Part shown: in pieces, positions 56,909 through 64,000 of the stretch
Position numbering within the stretch: the first letter of the stretch is position 1
How the letters are laid out: every line of letters starts with the position of its first letter
NCBI RefSeq assembly: GCF_014268755.2
Contig: NZ_CP077093.1
Coordinates: 2,654,001 to 2,718,000, forward strand
Direction of reading: 5' to 3'
From: Pseudomonas vanderleydeniana
Lineage (GTDB): Bacteria > Pseudomonadota > Gammaproteobacteria > Pseudomonadales > Pseudomonadaceae
DNA: 64,000 bases
The notes under the pieces: generated by a model
What the model was told of the DNA's origin: nothing
Database searches by the model: none
The model's input: the letters and a program-made list of their open reading frames with translations, nothing else
Program-made: the position numbers and the translations under genes

Positions 56909-57970
56909 ATGAGTACTTCGATTCCGCGCAAACCCCTGTTGATCCTCGCCGCGGCTCTGGCCGGCGCCTTGCTCTACGGATTCTGGCGCCTGCTGCTCGC
57001 CGGCGGCCCGCTACAGACGACCAACGACGCCTATGTCAGTGCCGACTACACGCTGGTGGCGCCGAAGGTCGCCGGCTTCATCGACCAGGTGCTGGTGCGC
57101 GACAACCAGCGGGTGCAGGCCGGGCAGGTGCTGGTGCGCATCGATGACCAGGACTATCAGGCCGACCTGGCGGCTGCCCGCGCTGGTGTCGCCAGTGCCC
57201 GTGCGCAGCTGGTCAATGCCGCGGCGAGCCTCGAGCGCCAGCACGCGCTGATCGAGCAGGCGCGGGCGGTGGTCGAGGCTGACCAGGCCGATGTCCAGTT
57301 CGCCGCCCATGAATGGCAGCGTTACCAGCATCTGGCCGGGCAGGGCGCCGGTACCCTGCAGAATGCCCAGCAGGCCGAAACCCGCCAGCGCATCGCTGCG
57401 GCACGGCTGGCCGAGCACCGGGCGGCGCTGGAGGCGGCACGCAGGCAGACCGCTGTCTTGCAGGCCCGGCGCGATACCGCCCAGGCGGCCGTGCAGCAGG
57501 CCGAGGCGCGACAGGCGCGGGCCGAACTGGATCTGACGCACACCGTGCTGGTGGCGCCGTTCTATGGCGTGGTCGGGCGCCGTAGCGTGCGCCAGGGCGC
57601 CTACGTCAAGCCGGGTGATGTGCTGCTGGCCGTGGTGCCGATAAACGAGGCCTATGTCGTGGGTAACTTCCTGGAAAACCAGATGACCCACGTCAGTCCC
57701 GGCCAGGCGGTGAGCATCAGCGTCGACACCTTTGCCGATACGCCGCTGACCGGCCGGGTCGAGAGCATCGCACCGGCCACCGGCGTGACCTTTGCCGCGA
57801 TCGCTCCGGAGAATGCCAGTGGCAACTTCACCAAGGTGGTCCAGCGCATTCCGGTGAAGATCATCCTCGATCGTGGGCAGCCGCTGCTCGAGCGGTTGCG
57901 CCCGGGCATGTCAGTGGAGGCGCGGATCGATACCGACTCGGTAGCCGGTCGTGAGGTGAGCCAGCGATGA
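56909..57970 (+). CDS. Membrane-fusion adaptor (HlyD/EmrA-like)
   Basis: A 353-residue periplasmic adaptor. An N-terminal membrane anchor lies at about 8-28, the lipoyl half-motif is YVSADYTLVAPKVAGFIDQVLVRDNQRVQAGQVLVRID, an Ala/Gln/Arg-rich coiled coil spans about 85-205, and the second lipoyl/beta-barrel part is DLTHTVLVAPFYGVVGRRSVRQGAYVKPGD. It bridges the EmrB-like pump and the outer-membrane factor. The stop overlaps the next start by 4 bp. Confidence 0.9.
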   Translation: MSTSIPRKPLLILAAALAGALLYGFWRLLLAGGPLQTTNDAYVSADYTLVAPKVAGFIDQVLVRDNQRVQAGQVLVRIDDQDYQADLAAARAGVASARAQLVNAAASLERQHALIEQARAVVEADQADVQFAAHEWQRYQHLAGQGAGTLQNAQQAETRQRIAAARLAEHRAALEAARRQTAVLQARRDTAQAAVQQAEARQARAELDLTHTVLVAPFYGVVGRRSVRQGAYVKPGDVLLAVVPINEAYVVGNFLENQMTHVSPGQAVSISVDTFADTPLTGRVESIAPATGVTFAAIAPENASGNFTKVVQRIPVKIILDRGQPLLERLRPGMSVEARIDTDSVAGREVSQR

Positions 57971-59412
57971 ACAGGCATTTTCCCTGGTTGTTGATCATCA
58001 CGCTGGTGCTGCAGGGTTGTACGCTGGGGCCGGACTTCCAACCCCCGAAAGCCGAACTGGGCGAGAAATGGTGCACGGAGCAGGGCGAGCCCGGCCATAG
58101 CCAGCCGGCCGCTGGTGAGCCGGAAGTGGCCTGGTGGGAGGGGTTTGCCGATCCGCAACTGTCCGCGCTGATGCGCCAGGTCCAGGCCGGCAACCTCGAT
58201 CTGCAACGAGCCGCCAGCCGACTGCAGCAGAGTCGCGCGGCCCGGCGCAGTATCGCCGCCGATGAGCTGCCCAGGGTCGATGGCGCTGCCGGCTACAGTC
58301 GCGCGCGCAATAGCCGTCGTGGTCTGAGCGATCCCTCGGGCGAGAATGGCCGGCATGACTACAGCCTCTGGAGCGCCGGCCTGGGCGTCAGTTGGGAGGC
58401 CGACCTGTGGGGGCGGGTGAAACGCTCGGTGGAGGCGGCCGATGCCAACGTGCAGGTCGCCGAGGAGGACCGTCGCGCAGTGCTGGTGGCGATCCTGGCC
58501 GAAACCGCCCGCGACTATATCCAGCTGCGGGCGCTGCAGAACGAACAGGCGGTAACCCGGCAGAACCTGGAGATTGCCCGGCGTACCCGGACCCTGACGC
58601 ACCTGCGCCGCGCCGAAGGCGTGACCACCGAGCTGGAAGTGGCCCAGGCCACCGCGCAGGTCGCCACCATCGAGGCGCAACTGCCGGCGCTGCAGCAGGG
58701 TGAGACGCGGTTGATCAATGCCCTCAGCCGCCTGATGGGGCTAGAACCCCAGGCCCTGGCCGTGCAGTTGCGTGCCATGCGCGCGATTCCCGTGCCGCCT
58801 GCCAGTGTACCGATCGGCCTGCCCAGCGAGCTGGCGCGGCGGCGCCCGGACATCCGCCGGGCCGAGGCGGACCTGCATGCGGCCACGGCGGCGATCGGCA
58901 TGGCCCAGGCGGATTTCTATCCGCGTATCAGCCTGTCCGGCAACCTCGGGTTCCAGGCGCTGCAATTGTCCGACCTGGGCAGTTGGGGCTCGCGCACCCT
59001 GGCCGTGGGCCCCAGCCTGAGCGTGCCGCTGTTCGAGGGCGGACGCCTGCAAGGGCAACTGCAACTGCGCGAAAGCCGCCAGCAGGAAGCCGCCTTGCGC
59101 TACCGGCAGATCGTGTTGGATGCCTGGCACGAAGTGGATGATGCACTCAGTGCCTATCAGGCCGGGCAGCGTCGACGTGACCGCCTGCGCGAGGCGGTGG
59201 AGCAGAGCCGCCTGGCCTTGAACAGTGCCCGCCAGCAGTACGCCCAGGGCACCGTGGACTTTCTCAACGTGCTGACGGTGCAGGGCGCGGTACTCGCCAA
59301 CGAGGATGCGCTGGTGGACAGCACTGCGGCGGTGTCGCTGGCGCTGGTCGGGCTGTACAGCGCCCTCGGCGGTGGCTGGGAACAGGTGCTGCCCGAACAG
59401 GCGCAACACTAG
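57967..59412 (+). CDS. Outer-membrane efflux lipoprotein (NodT/OprM family)
   Basis: A 481-residue outer-membrane factor with a lipobox LQGC at about residues 15-18 and the family start TLGPDFQPP. Two repeats of the OEP domain are visible (LMRQVQAGNLDLQRAASRLQQSRA, ELARRRPDIRRAEADLHAATAAIGMAQADFYPRISLSG spans the second). It forms the exit duct of the efflux complex. The TAG stop (59410-59412) lies within the CTAG at the left end of a MITE-like element, so the insertion kept the reading frame intact. Confidence 0.9.
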   Translation: MNRHFPWLLIITLVLQGCTLGPDFQPPKAELGEKWCTEQGEPGHSQPAAGEPEVAWWEGFADPQLSALMRQVQAGNLDLQRAASRLQQSRAARRSIAADELPRVDGAAGYSRARNSRRGLSDPSGENGRHDYSLWSAGLGVSWEADLWGRVKRSVEAADANVQVAEEDRRAVLVAILAETARDYIQLRALQNEQAVTRQNLEIARRTRTLTHLRRAEGVTTELEVAQATAQVATIEAQLPALQQGETRLINALSRLMGLEPQALAVQLRAMRAIPVPPASVPIGLPSELARRRPDIRRAEADLHAATAAIGMAQADFYPRISLSGNLGFQALQLSDLGSWGSRTLAVGPSLSVPLFEGGRLQGQLQLRESRQQEAALRYRQIVLDAWHEVDDALSAYQAGQRRRDRLREAVEQSRLALNSARQQYAQGTVDFLNVLTVQGAVLANEDALVDSTAAVSLALVGLYSALGGGWEQVLPEQAQH

Positions 59413-59554
59413 GCTCTGTCTGAAAAATCTTGATACTCGGTGATGCTGCGTTGAAAATCGCCTCGGAATGCTCATTTACTCCAGTAAACTCCGCTTCCTC
59501 GGCGGTTTTCGCCTTGCCTGACCTTCGTCTCAAGACTTTTCAGACAAAGCCTAG
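59409..59554. mobile_element. MITE-like element, family A, copy 2
   Basis: A 146-bp element, the same length as the copy at 18749-18894 and similar through its core. Terminal inverted repeats (aggctctgtctgaaaa / ttttcagacaaagcct) are bounded by CTAG on both sides. The left CTAG includes the stop codon of the efflux gene and the right CTAG is shared with a family B element. No coding capacity. Confidence 0.8.
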
Positions 59555-59716
59555 TGTCCTGTACGGTTAATTCGAATAGTCAAATTCGGGTCCAGGGGTT
59601 TGCCAGGCAAGGCGCCATGACTAGTCGTAGCAGAGCTACTGCGAGGAATGGCAACGCAGGCTGGCGAAGCCATGGGCCCGGAGTTGAGTGTGCGAATTAG
59701 CCACACAGGACACTAG
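59551..59716. mobile_element. MITE-like element, family B, long form
   Basis: A 166-bp element bounded by CTAG, with ends ctagtgtcctgtacggttaa and its imperfect complement, like the 82-bp element at 7417-7498. The centre carries an extra 80-odd bp including ccatgactagtcgtagcaga. It abuts the family A element and ends 3 bp before the stop codon of the convergent binding-protein gene. Together the two elements fill the 307-bp gap. Confidence 0.75.
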
Positions 59717-59719
59717 CTG

Positions 59720-60685
59720 TCAGGGTTTCCAGATGCCGACGTCGCGGGTATCGACCTTCTGTGGCAGCAGGCCGGCGGCGAGGAAGGCATTGGCGATCTG
59801 CTGTTGCTCGCCCAACTGGTCGACGGTCACCGCCTGCACTTCATAGCTGCGATGCCGGTTGGCGGCTTCGACCGTCGCCGCATCCAGGCCACCCCACAAT
59901 GGGCCGAGGATCTTGGCGGCGTCCTGTGGATGGGCCTTGATCCAGGCGCCGGATTTCTGCAGCTCGGCAAACACCTGCTTCAGTACCTGCGGATGTGCCT
60001 GGGCGTAGGGCGTGCTTGCCAGGTAGTAGCGCTTGTAGCTCGCCAGGCCTTCACCGTCGGCGAGGGTGCGGGTCGGCAGTTGGCGTTGCACGCCGCTGAG
60101 GAACGGTTCCCAGGTCACCCAGGCATCGACCTTGCCGTTCTCGAAGGCCGCGCGGCCATCGGCGGGTGTCAGGTACGCCGGAGTGATGTCGCTGAACTTC
60201 AGCCCGGCCCGGGTCAACGCGGCGATCAGCAGGTAGTGGCTGCCGGCGGCCTTGGTCACCGCCACCGTGTGGCCCTTGAGCCCGGCCAGGTGGGTGATGG
60301 GTGAATCCTTGCGAACCACGATCGCCTGGGCTGCCGGCGAGGCAGCCTCCTGGGCGAAGTAGGTGAGCTTGGCCTGTGCCGCCTGGGCGAACACCGGCAC
60401 GGTATCGGCGACGTCGGCGCTGATGTCGACATTGCCCACGTTCAGCGACTCGAGCAGTGGCAGGCCGCTGGGAAACTCGTGCCAACTGACATCGATATGC
60501 TCCTTGGCCAGGGCCTTTTCCAAGGTGCCCTGGCTCTTGAGCAGGGTGATCAGGGTCGAGGACTTCTGGTAGCCGATGCGCAGGGTTTCGTTGGCATCGA
60601 CGTAGGAGGCACTCAAGGCACTGGCGACGACCAGGGCGCAGAGCAACAGGCGGGAACGGGCAATAGCGGAAACCGGAACGACCAT
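59720..60685 (-). CDS. Orphan sulfonate/taurine-type ABC binding protein
   Basis: A 321-residue precursor. The ATG at 60685 has GAGG 5 nt upstream (a GTG six bases earlier has none). The signal peptide covers about 1-31 (LLLCALVVASALSASYVDA) and the mature chain shows ETLRIGYQKSSTLITLLKSQGTLEKAL, VGNVDISADVADTVPVFAQAAQ and VVRKDSPITHLAGLKGHTVAVTKAAGSHYLL, an SsuA-family pattern. No permease or ATPase is adjacent, so it may feed the SsuBC-like components at 49.8-51.4 kb or a distant system. Confidence 0.85.
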   Translation of the reverse strand: MVVPVSAIARSRLLLCALVVASALSASYVDANETLRIGYQKSSTLITLLKSQGTLEKALAKEHIDVSWHEFPSGLPLLESLNVGNVDISADVADTVPVFAQAAQAKLTYFAQEAASPAAQAIVVRKDSPITHLAGLKGHTVAVTKAAGSHYLLIAALTRAGLKFSDITPAYLTPADGRAAFENGKVDAWVTWEPFLSGVQRQLPTRTLADGEGLASYKRYYLASTPYAQAHPQVLKQVFAELQKSGAWIKAHPQDAAKILGPLWGGLDAATVEAANRHRSYEVQAVTVDQLGEQQQIANAFLAAGLLPQKVDTRDVGIWKP

Positions 60686-61010
60686 GAACACCTCGCGAAG
60701 ACAGTTGAGAGAAGGGCGGGGCCGGTGGTCCGGTGAACGCAGCTTAATAAGAGAGGGGCGCGTTGGTTAAATAACCTCTTGGCATAACCATAGAGACGAG
60801 CGTCCCACAGGCTTTGGTGGTCAGGCAGACTCATGGCTATCAGGCGCGCTTGGGGCAAGACCCGCTCTTTTGCTCAGGGAAGGTGTCGGCTCAAGTGGTC
60901 TGCCAGTGGAGGATAGGCTCGCTCATGCTACGGCCTTCGGTAGCTACACAAGCGACTGCTCCCACGGTTATTCTGGAGGCTCGCAATGACCAGTCGAAGG
61001 GGAAGGTGCA
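60686..61010. other. Intergenic region between the orphan binding protein and the SDR gene
   Basis: A 325-bp divergent gap. It contains GGTTAAATAACC at about 60764-60775 and AT-rich cttaataaga nearby, which suit a promoter for the binding-protein gene. No full sigma-54 core, REP or gene was found. Confidence 0.4.
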
Positions 61011-61757
61011 ATGGAAAAAGTCATCGTCATCACCGGCGGTAGCCGTGGCATCGGCGCGGCGACGGCGTTGCTGGCGGCGCAACAGGGCTATCGCATCTGC
61101 ATCAACTACCTGCGTGACGAAGAGGCGGCTCATCGGGTGCAGGAGCAGGTGCGGGCACTGGGCGCCCAGGCCATCACGGTGCGGGCGGATGTCAGCGACG
61201 AAGACGAGGTGATTCACCTGTTCCAGCGGGTGGACGCCGAGCTCGGGCCGGTCACCGCGCTGGTGAACAATGCCGGGACGGTCGGGCACAAGTCGCGGGT
61301 CGACGAGATGTCCGAGTTCCGCATCCTGCAGACCCTCAAGACCAACGTGCTGGGGCCGATGCTCTGCGCCAAGCATGCGGTGCTGCGCATGTCGCCGCGC
61401 CATGGTGGGCAGGGCGGCAGCATCGTCAATGTGTCCTCGGCGGCGGCGCGGCTCGGCTCGGCCAACGAGTATGTCGATTACGCGGCCTCCAAGGGCGCGC
61501 TCGATACCTTTACCCTGGGTCTGTCGAAGGAACTGGCGGGCGAGGGGATCCGGGTCAACGCCGTGCGCCCGGGGTTCATCTTTACCGAGTTCCATGCGCT
61601 GAGCGGCGATCCTGATCGGGTCAGCAAGCTGGAACCGGGGATTCCCATGGGACGGGGCGGGCGTGCCGAGGAAGTGGCCGAGGGCATCATCTGGCTGCTT
61701 TCGGACAAGGCGTCCTACACCACCGGGACCTTCCTCGACCTCGCCGGTGGGCGCTGA
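61011..61757 (+). CDS. Classical short-chain dehydrogenase/reductase
   Basis: A 248-residue SDR. Cofactor motif T8-GGSRGIG15, structural NNAG at 86-89, catalytic S143, Y157 and K161 (YAASK) and the C-terminal TGTFLDLAGGR are all intact. It resembles glucose/3-oxoacyl-ACP-reductase-like SDRs acting on alcohols or ketones with NAD(P)H. The ATG follows GGGGAAGG. It stands alone and converges on the MocR gene across a REPIN. Substrate unknown. Confidence 0.87.
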   Translation: MEKVIVITGGSRGIGAATALLAAQQGYRICINYLRDEEAAHRVQEQVRALGAQAITVRADVSDEDEVIHLFQRVDAELGPVTALVNNAGTVGHKSRVDEMSEFRILQTLKTNVLGPMLCAKHAVLRMSPRHGGQGGSIVNVSSAAARLGSANEYVDYAASKGALDTFTLGLSKELAGEGIRVNAVRPGFIFTEFHALSGDPDRVSKLEPGIPMGRGGRAEEVAEGIIWLLSDKASYTTGTFLDLAGGR

Positions 61758-61783
61758 TTTGATGACTGGGCGCAAGGCTTGAC

Positions 61784-61885
61784 GGCCTGTTCGCGGGCAA
61801 GCCCGGCTCCTACAGGTTTATGTCGTACGCCACTCCAGCACACGACTCGGTTTTGTAGGAGCCGGGCTTGCCCGCGAATAGGCCC
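61784..61885. repeat. REPIN between convergent genes
   Basis: Tcgcgggcaagcccggctcc (61790s) and its inverse ggagccgggcttgcccgcga are about 40 bp apart. It ends 3 bp before the MocR stop codon. Confidence 0.85.
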
Positions 61886-61887
61886 GT

Positions 61888-63312
61888 TCAGAACGAACGC
61901 ACGATCCGCCCCAACGTCTCCATGGCCTTTTCCGCCGCCTCGTTCCATGGGCTGCCGTAGTTGAGGCGGATGCAGTTGCGAAAGCGTCGGGCCGGCGAGA
62001 AGATCGGCCCCGGCGCAATGCTGATGCCCTGGGCCAGCGCCATCTGGAACAGTTTCAGCGAGTCCATCTGTTCCGGTAGTTCCAGCCAGAGGAAATAGCC
62101 GCCGGCCGGTTGGCTGACTCGCGTCTGCGCCGGGAAATAGCGGGCGATGGCGGCAAGCATCGCACTCTGCTGTTCTTCCAGTGCGTAGCGCAGTCGGCGC
62201 AGATGACGGTCGTAGCCACCATGCTGCAGGTAGTCGGCGATGGCCGCCTGGGCCGGCATCGAGGCGCACAGCGAGGTCATCAGTTTCAGCCGTTCGATCT
62301 TCTGTGCATAGCGTCCCGCCGCGACCCAGCCGATGCGATAGCCGGGCGCCAGGCTCTTGGCGAACGAACCGCAGTGCATCACCAGCCCCTCGGTGTCGAA
62401 TGCCTTGGCCGGCTTGGGCGCCTGCTGCCCGTAGTACAGCTCGGCGTAGACATCGTCCTCGATCAGTGGCACCTGGTGTTCGCGCAGCAACTCCACCAGC
62501 GCCTGTTTCTTCGCCTCGGGCATGGTCGCGCCCATCGGGTTCTGGAAGCTGGTCATGCACCACACGGCCTTGATCGGATGCTTCTCGAGGTTCTGCGCCA
62601 GTACGCCCAGGTCGATACCGTCGCGCGGGTGCACGGGGATTTCCACGGCCTTGAGCTTCAGCCGCTCCAGCACTTGCAGGCAGGCGTAGAACGCCGGGGC
62701 TTCGATCGCCACCAGGTCGCCGGGCTCGGTGACGGCCTGCAGGCACAGGTTCAGCGCTTCCAGGGCGCCGTTGGTGATCAGCAGTTCTTCCATGGGCAGC
62801 ATCAGCCCGCCGACCATGTAGCGCAGGGCAATCTGCCGGCGCAGTTGCGGATTGCCCGGCGACAGGTCGGTGACCACCATGCGCGGGTCCATCTCGCGGC
62901 TGGCGCTGGCCAGGGAGCGGGCCAGGCGCTGCAGCGGAAACAGCGTCGGGCTGGGGAAGGCCGAGCCGAAGGGCACGGTGGTCGGGTCCTTGATCGAGTC
63001 GAGTACCGAGAACACCAGTTCGCTGACGTCGACCTCGGTGGACTCGTGCACCTGGCTGCTGATCACCGGCTCCGAGAACGGGCTCGGAGCGTGGGTATTG
63101 ACGAAATACCCCGAGCGCGGCCGGGCACGAATCAGCCCGCGGCGTTCCAGCAGGTAATAGGCCTGGAACACCGTGGACGGGCTGACGCCGTAGGTCTGGC
63201 TGGCATAGCGGACCGACGGGACCCGCTGGCCGGGGCCGAGGACGCCGGAGCGGATCAGTTCAGCGATGTCATCGGCGAATTTTTCGTAGCGTTTCATGGT
63301 GACTTGGCTCAT
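61888..63312 (-). CDS. MocR-type regulator (GntR helix-turn-helix plus aminotransferase domain)
   Basis: A 474-residue fusion. Residues 6-70 form a GntR winged helix (FADDIAELIRSGVLGPGQRVPSVRYASQTYGVSPSTVFQAYYLLE in two segments), and about 100-474 form a fold-type I aminotransferase domain with the PLP Lys K319 (GSFAKSLAPGYRIG) and DDVYAELYY. MocR proteins sense PLP or its adducts and control amine, amino-acid or vitamin B6 genes. Start at 63312; an ATG at 63297 is possible. Two 18-bp tandem repeats lie about 50-86 bp upstream. Confidence 0.88.
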   Translation of the reverse strand: MSQVTMKRYEKFADDIAELIRSGVLGPGQRVPSVRYASQTYGVSPSTVFQAYYLLERRGLIRARPRSGYFVNTHAPSPFSEPVISSQVHESTEVDVSELVFSVLDSIKDPTTVPFGSAFPSPTLFPLQRLARSLASASREMDPRMVVTDLSPGNPQLRRQIALRYMVGGLMLPMEELLITNGALEALNLCLQAVTEPGDLVAIEAPAFYACLQVLERLKLKAVEIPVHPRDGIDLGVLAQNLEKHPIKAVWCMTSFQNPMGATMPEAKKQALVELLREHQVPLIEDDVYAELYYGQQAPKPAKAFDTEGLVMHCGSFAKSLAPGYRIGWVAAGRYAQKIERLKLMTSLCASMPAQAAIADYLQHGGYDRHLRRLRYALEEQQSAMLAAIARYFPAQTRVSQPAGGYFLWLELPEQMDSLKLFQMALAQGISIAPGPIFSPARRFRNCIRLNYGSPWNEAAEKAMETLGRIVRSF

Positions 63313-63362
63313 TGGATACGGGCACGCAACGGCAGGTTTTCGGCTGTCTTGTTGGAGCTGGC

Positions 63363-63398
63363 TGTTGTAACTGTTGGAACTGTTGTAACTGTTGGAAC
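63363..63398. repeat. Two exact 18-bp tandem repeats upstream of the MocR gene
   Basis: The 18-mer tgttgtaactgttggaac occurs twice without spacer, 51-86 bp upstream of the MocR start. MocR regulators often bind direct repeats, so it may be an operator; slippage origin is also possible. Confidence 0.55.
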
Positions 63399-63403
63399 AC
63401 TAA

Positions 63404-63494
63404 CCTGTGGGAGCAGGATTTATCCGCGAAGACGTTAGTGGCTTCACCAAAGTCTTCGCGGATAAACCGGGGCGCCGGACCGCCTGCTCCCACA
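63404..63494. repeat. REPIN (inverted REP pair)
   Basis: Ctgtgggagcaggatttatc at the left and gcctgctcccacag at the right, with cgcgaagac / gtcttcgcg inside, form a nested inverted structure between the MocR and CcoG genes. Confidence 0.8.
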
Positions 63495-63571
63495 GTGTTC
63501 AGTCTCACCACAGTGTTCAGTCCCATACTCCCTGCAGGCCCTGGGGTTGGTGCCCCGGGGATTCTATGTCA

Positions 63572-64000
63572 TCAACGGTTCATCGGCGCGACGAAGCGGC
63601 TGTTGGCCACGCTGTAGACGCCAGGGTCCTGGCTGTCGACCAGGCGGAAGGCGAGTTCCTGGGAACTGCTTTTCGCCCGTTCGCTGGTCATCGCCACCGA
63701 GACGGGGAAGTCGGCGATCTCGCCCGCCGCCAGGCTCAGTTCGGTGCGTCCCTGCAACTGGAAGCCCTCGCCATCGATCAGCTCCAGGCGGTACTGCTGG
63801 CGCTGCTGGGTCTTGTTGATGACCTTGAGGCTGTAGATGTTCTCGATCTGCCCCAGGCTGTTCTCCCGGTACAGGCCACGGTCCTTGCTGACATCCAGCG
63901 AAACCATCGGCCGCTGTACCAGCGCCAGTGCCAGTGCACCGATCATGATCAGCAGCACGGCGCTGTAGCCGACCAGGCGTGGTCGCAGCAGGTGGGTCTG
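63572..64000 (-). CDS. ccoG: Cytochrome c oxidase accessory protein CcoG, C-terminal part (5' end outside window)
   Basis: The frame is open to the right edge and ends at 63572. The visible 142 residues begin QTHLLRPRLVGYSAVLLIMIGALALAL, the last membrane helix of CcoG/RdxA, followed by the periplasmic Ig-like FixG_C domain (SLDVSKDRGLYRENSLGQIENIYSLKV, FPVSVAMTSERAKSSSQELAF). CcoG is an Fe-S copper-reducing protein needed for cbb3 oxidase assembly; the Fe-S part lies beyond the window. The ccoNOPQ genes are expected further right. Confidence 0.88.
   Translation of the reverse strand, partial: QTHLLRPRLVGYSAVLLIMIGALALALVQRPMVSLDVSKDRGLYRENSLGQIENIYSLKVINKTQQRQQYRLELIDGEGFQLQGRTELSLAAGEIADFPVSVAMTSERAKSSSQELAFRLVDSQDPGVYSVANSRFVAPMNR

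Noticed and set aside
60850..60866. Sigma-54-like TTGGGGCAAGACCCGCT upstream of the SDR gene
   Set aside because: GG-N10-GC spacing is met, but both halves deviate from consensus (TGGGGC and CCGC) and it is 145 bp from the gene.

Overview
The window is high-GC, gene-dense DNA of a fluorescent-type Pseudomonas. The evidence is OprD-family porins, REP/REPIN palindromes with gtgggagc...gcccgcgaa arms, small CTAG-flanked MITE-like elements, a CcoG gene at the right edge and many LysR, IclR and MocR-controlled catabolic clusters. No rRNA, tRNA, CRISPR array, phage or intact insertion sequence was seen.

Region 1 (1-7340) looks like a uronate/aldarate catabolic unit: an MFS permease (cut by the window edge), uronate dehydrogenase, an enolase-superfamily enzyme, an aldose mutarotase and an OprD porin. 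It faces a gene fusing an IclR regulator to an SMP-30/gluconolactonase propeller whose metal ligands look replaced, and an aldo/keto reductase.

Region 2 (7341-27017) is the most striking part. A molbindin-like Mop protein is translationally coupled to a sigma-54 activator of SfnR type. Beyond it lie five consecutive, mostly overlapping flavin-dependent (LLM-class) monooxygenase genes and a TonB-dependent receptor, then a P1-family peptidase, a TPR protein, and a glutathione/dipeptide-type ABC importer (fused ATPase) with an alpha/beta hydrolase. Four near-perfect -24/-12 promoters (TGGCAC-N5-TTGC) sit in front of the four transcription units. Two of them diverge around a pair of 31-bp direct repeats that look like an activator site. 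A fifth, slightly weaker one precedes the SsuA-type ABC transporter at 49.8-52.4 kb. I read this as one sigma-54 regulon for scavenging organosulfur (sulfonates, S-containing peptides). This is an inference.

Region 3 (27187-39451) holds a small unknown protein, a HIT protein, and a three-gene operon (FeeM/LuxI-like N-acyltransferase, SnoaL/NTF2-like protein, heme-oxygenase-like di-iron protein) that resembles a minimal, unassigned natural-product pathway. It continues with a MalY/PatB C-S lyase, a membrane diguanylate cyclase, a GapN-like aldehyde dehydrogenase, a LysE exporter, a stand-alone penicillin-binding protein 2 and a DUF1624 membrane protein.

Region 4 (39533-49777) is a one-strand catabolic cluster: LysR, aconitase A, a Tat-exported lactonase, an ACS-family MFS permease, an OprD porin, a solute-binding-like protein without signal peptide and a ThDP enzyme. 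Region 5 (49797-64000) holds the SsuABC-like transporter, an MFS protein, a LysR-linked EmrAB-OMF tripartite efflux operon with a possible 13-codon leader, two abutting MITEs, an orphan sulfonate-type binding protein, an SDR, a MocR regulator and the C-terminal part of CcoG. Products are assigned from motifs and remembered family patterns; no database search was run.
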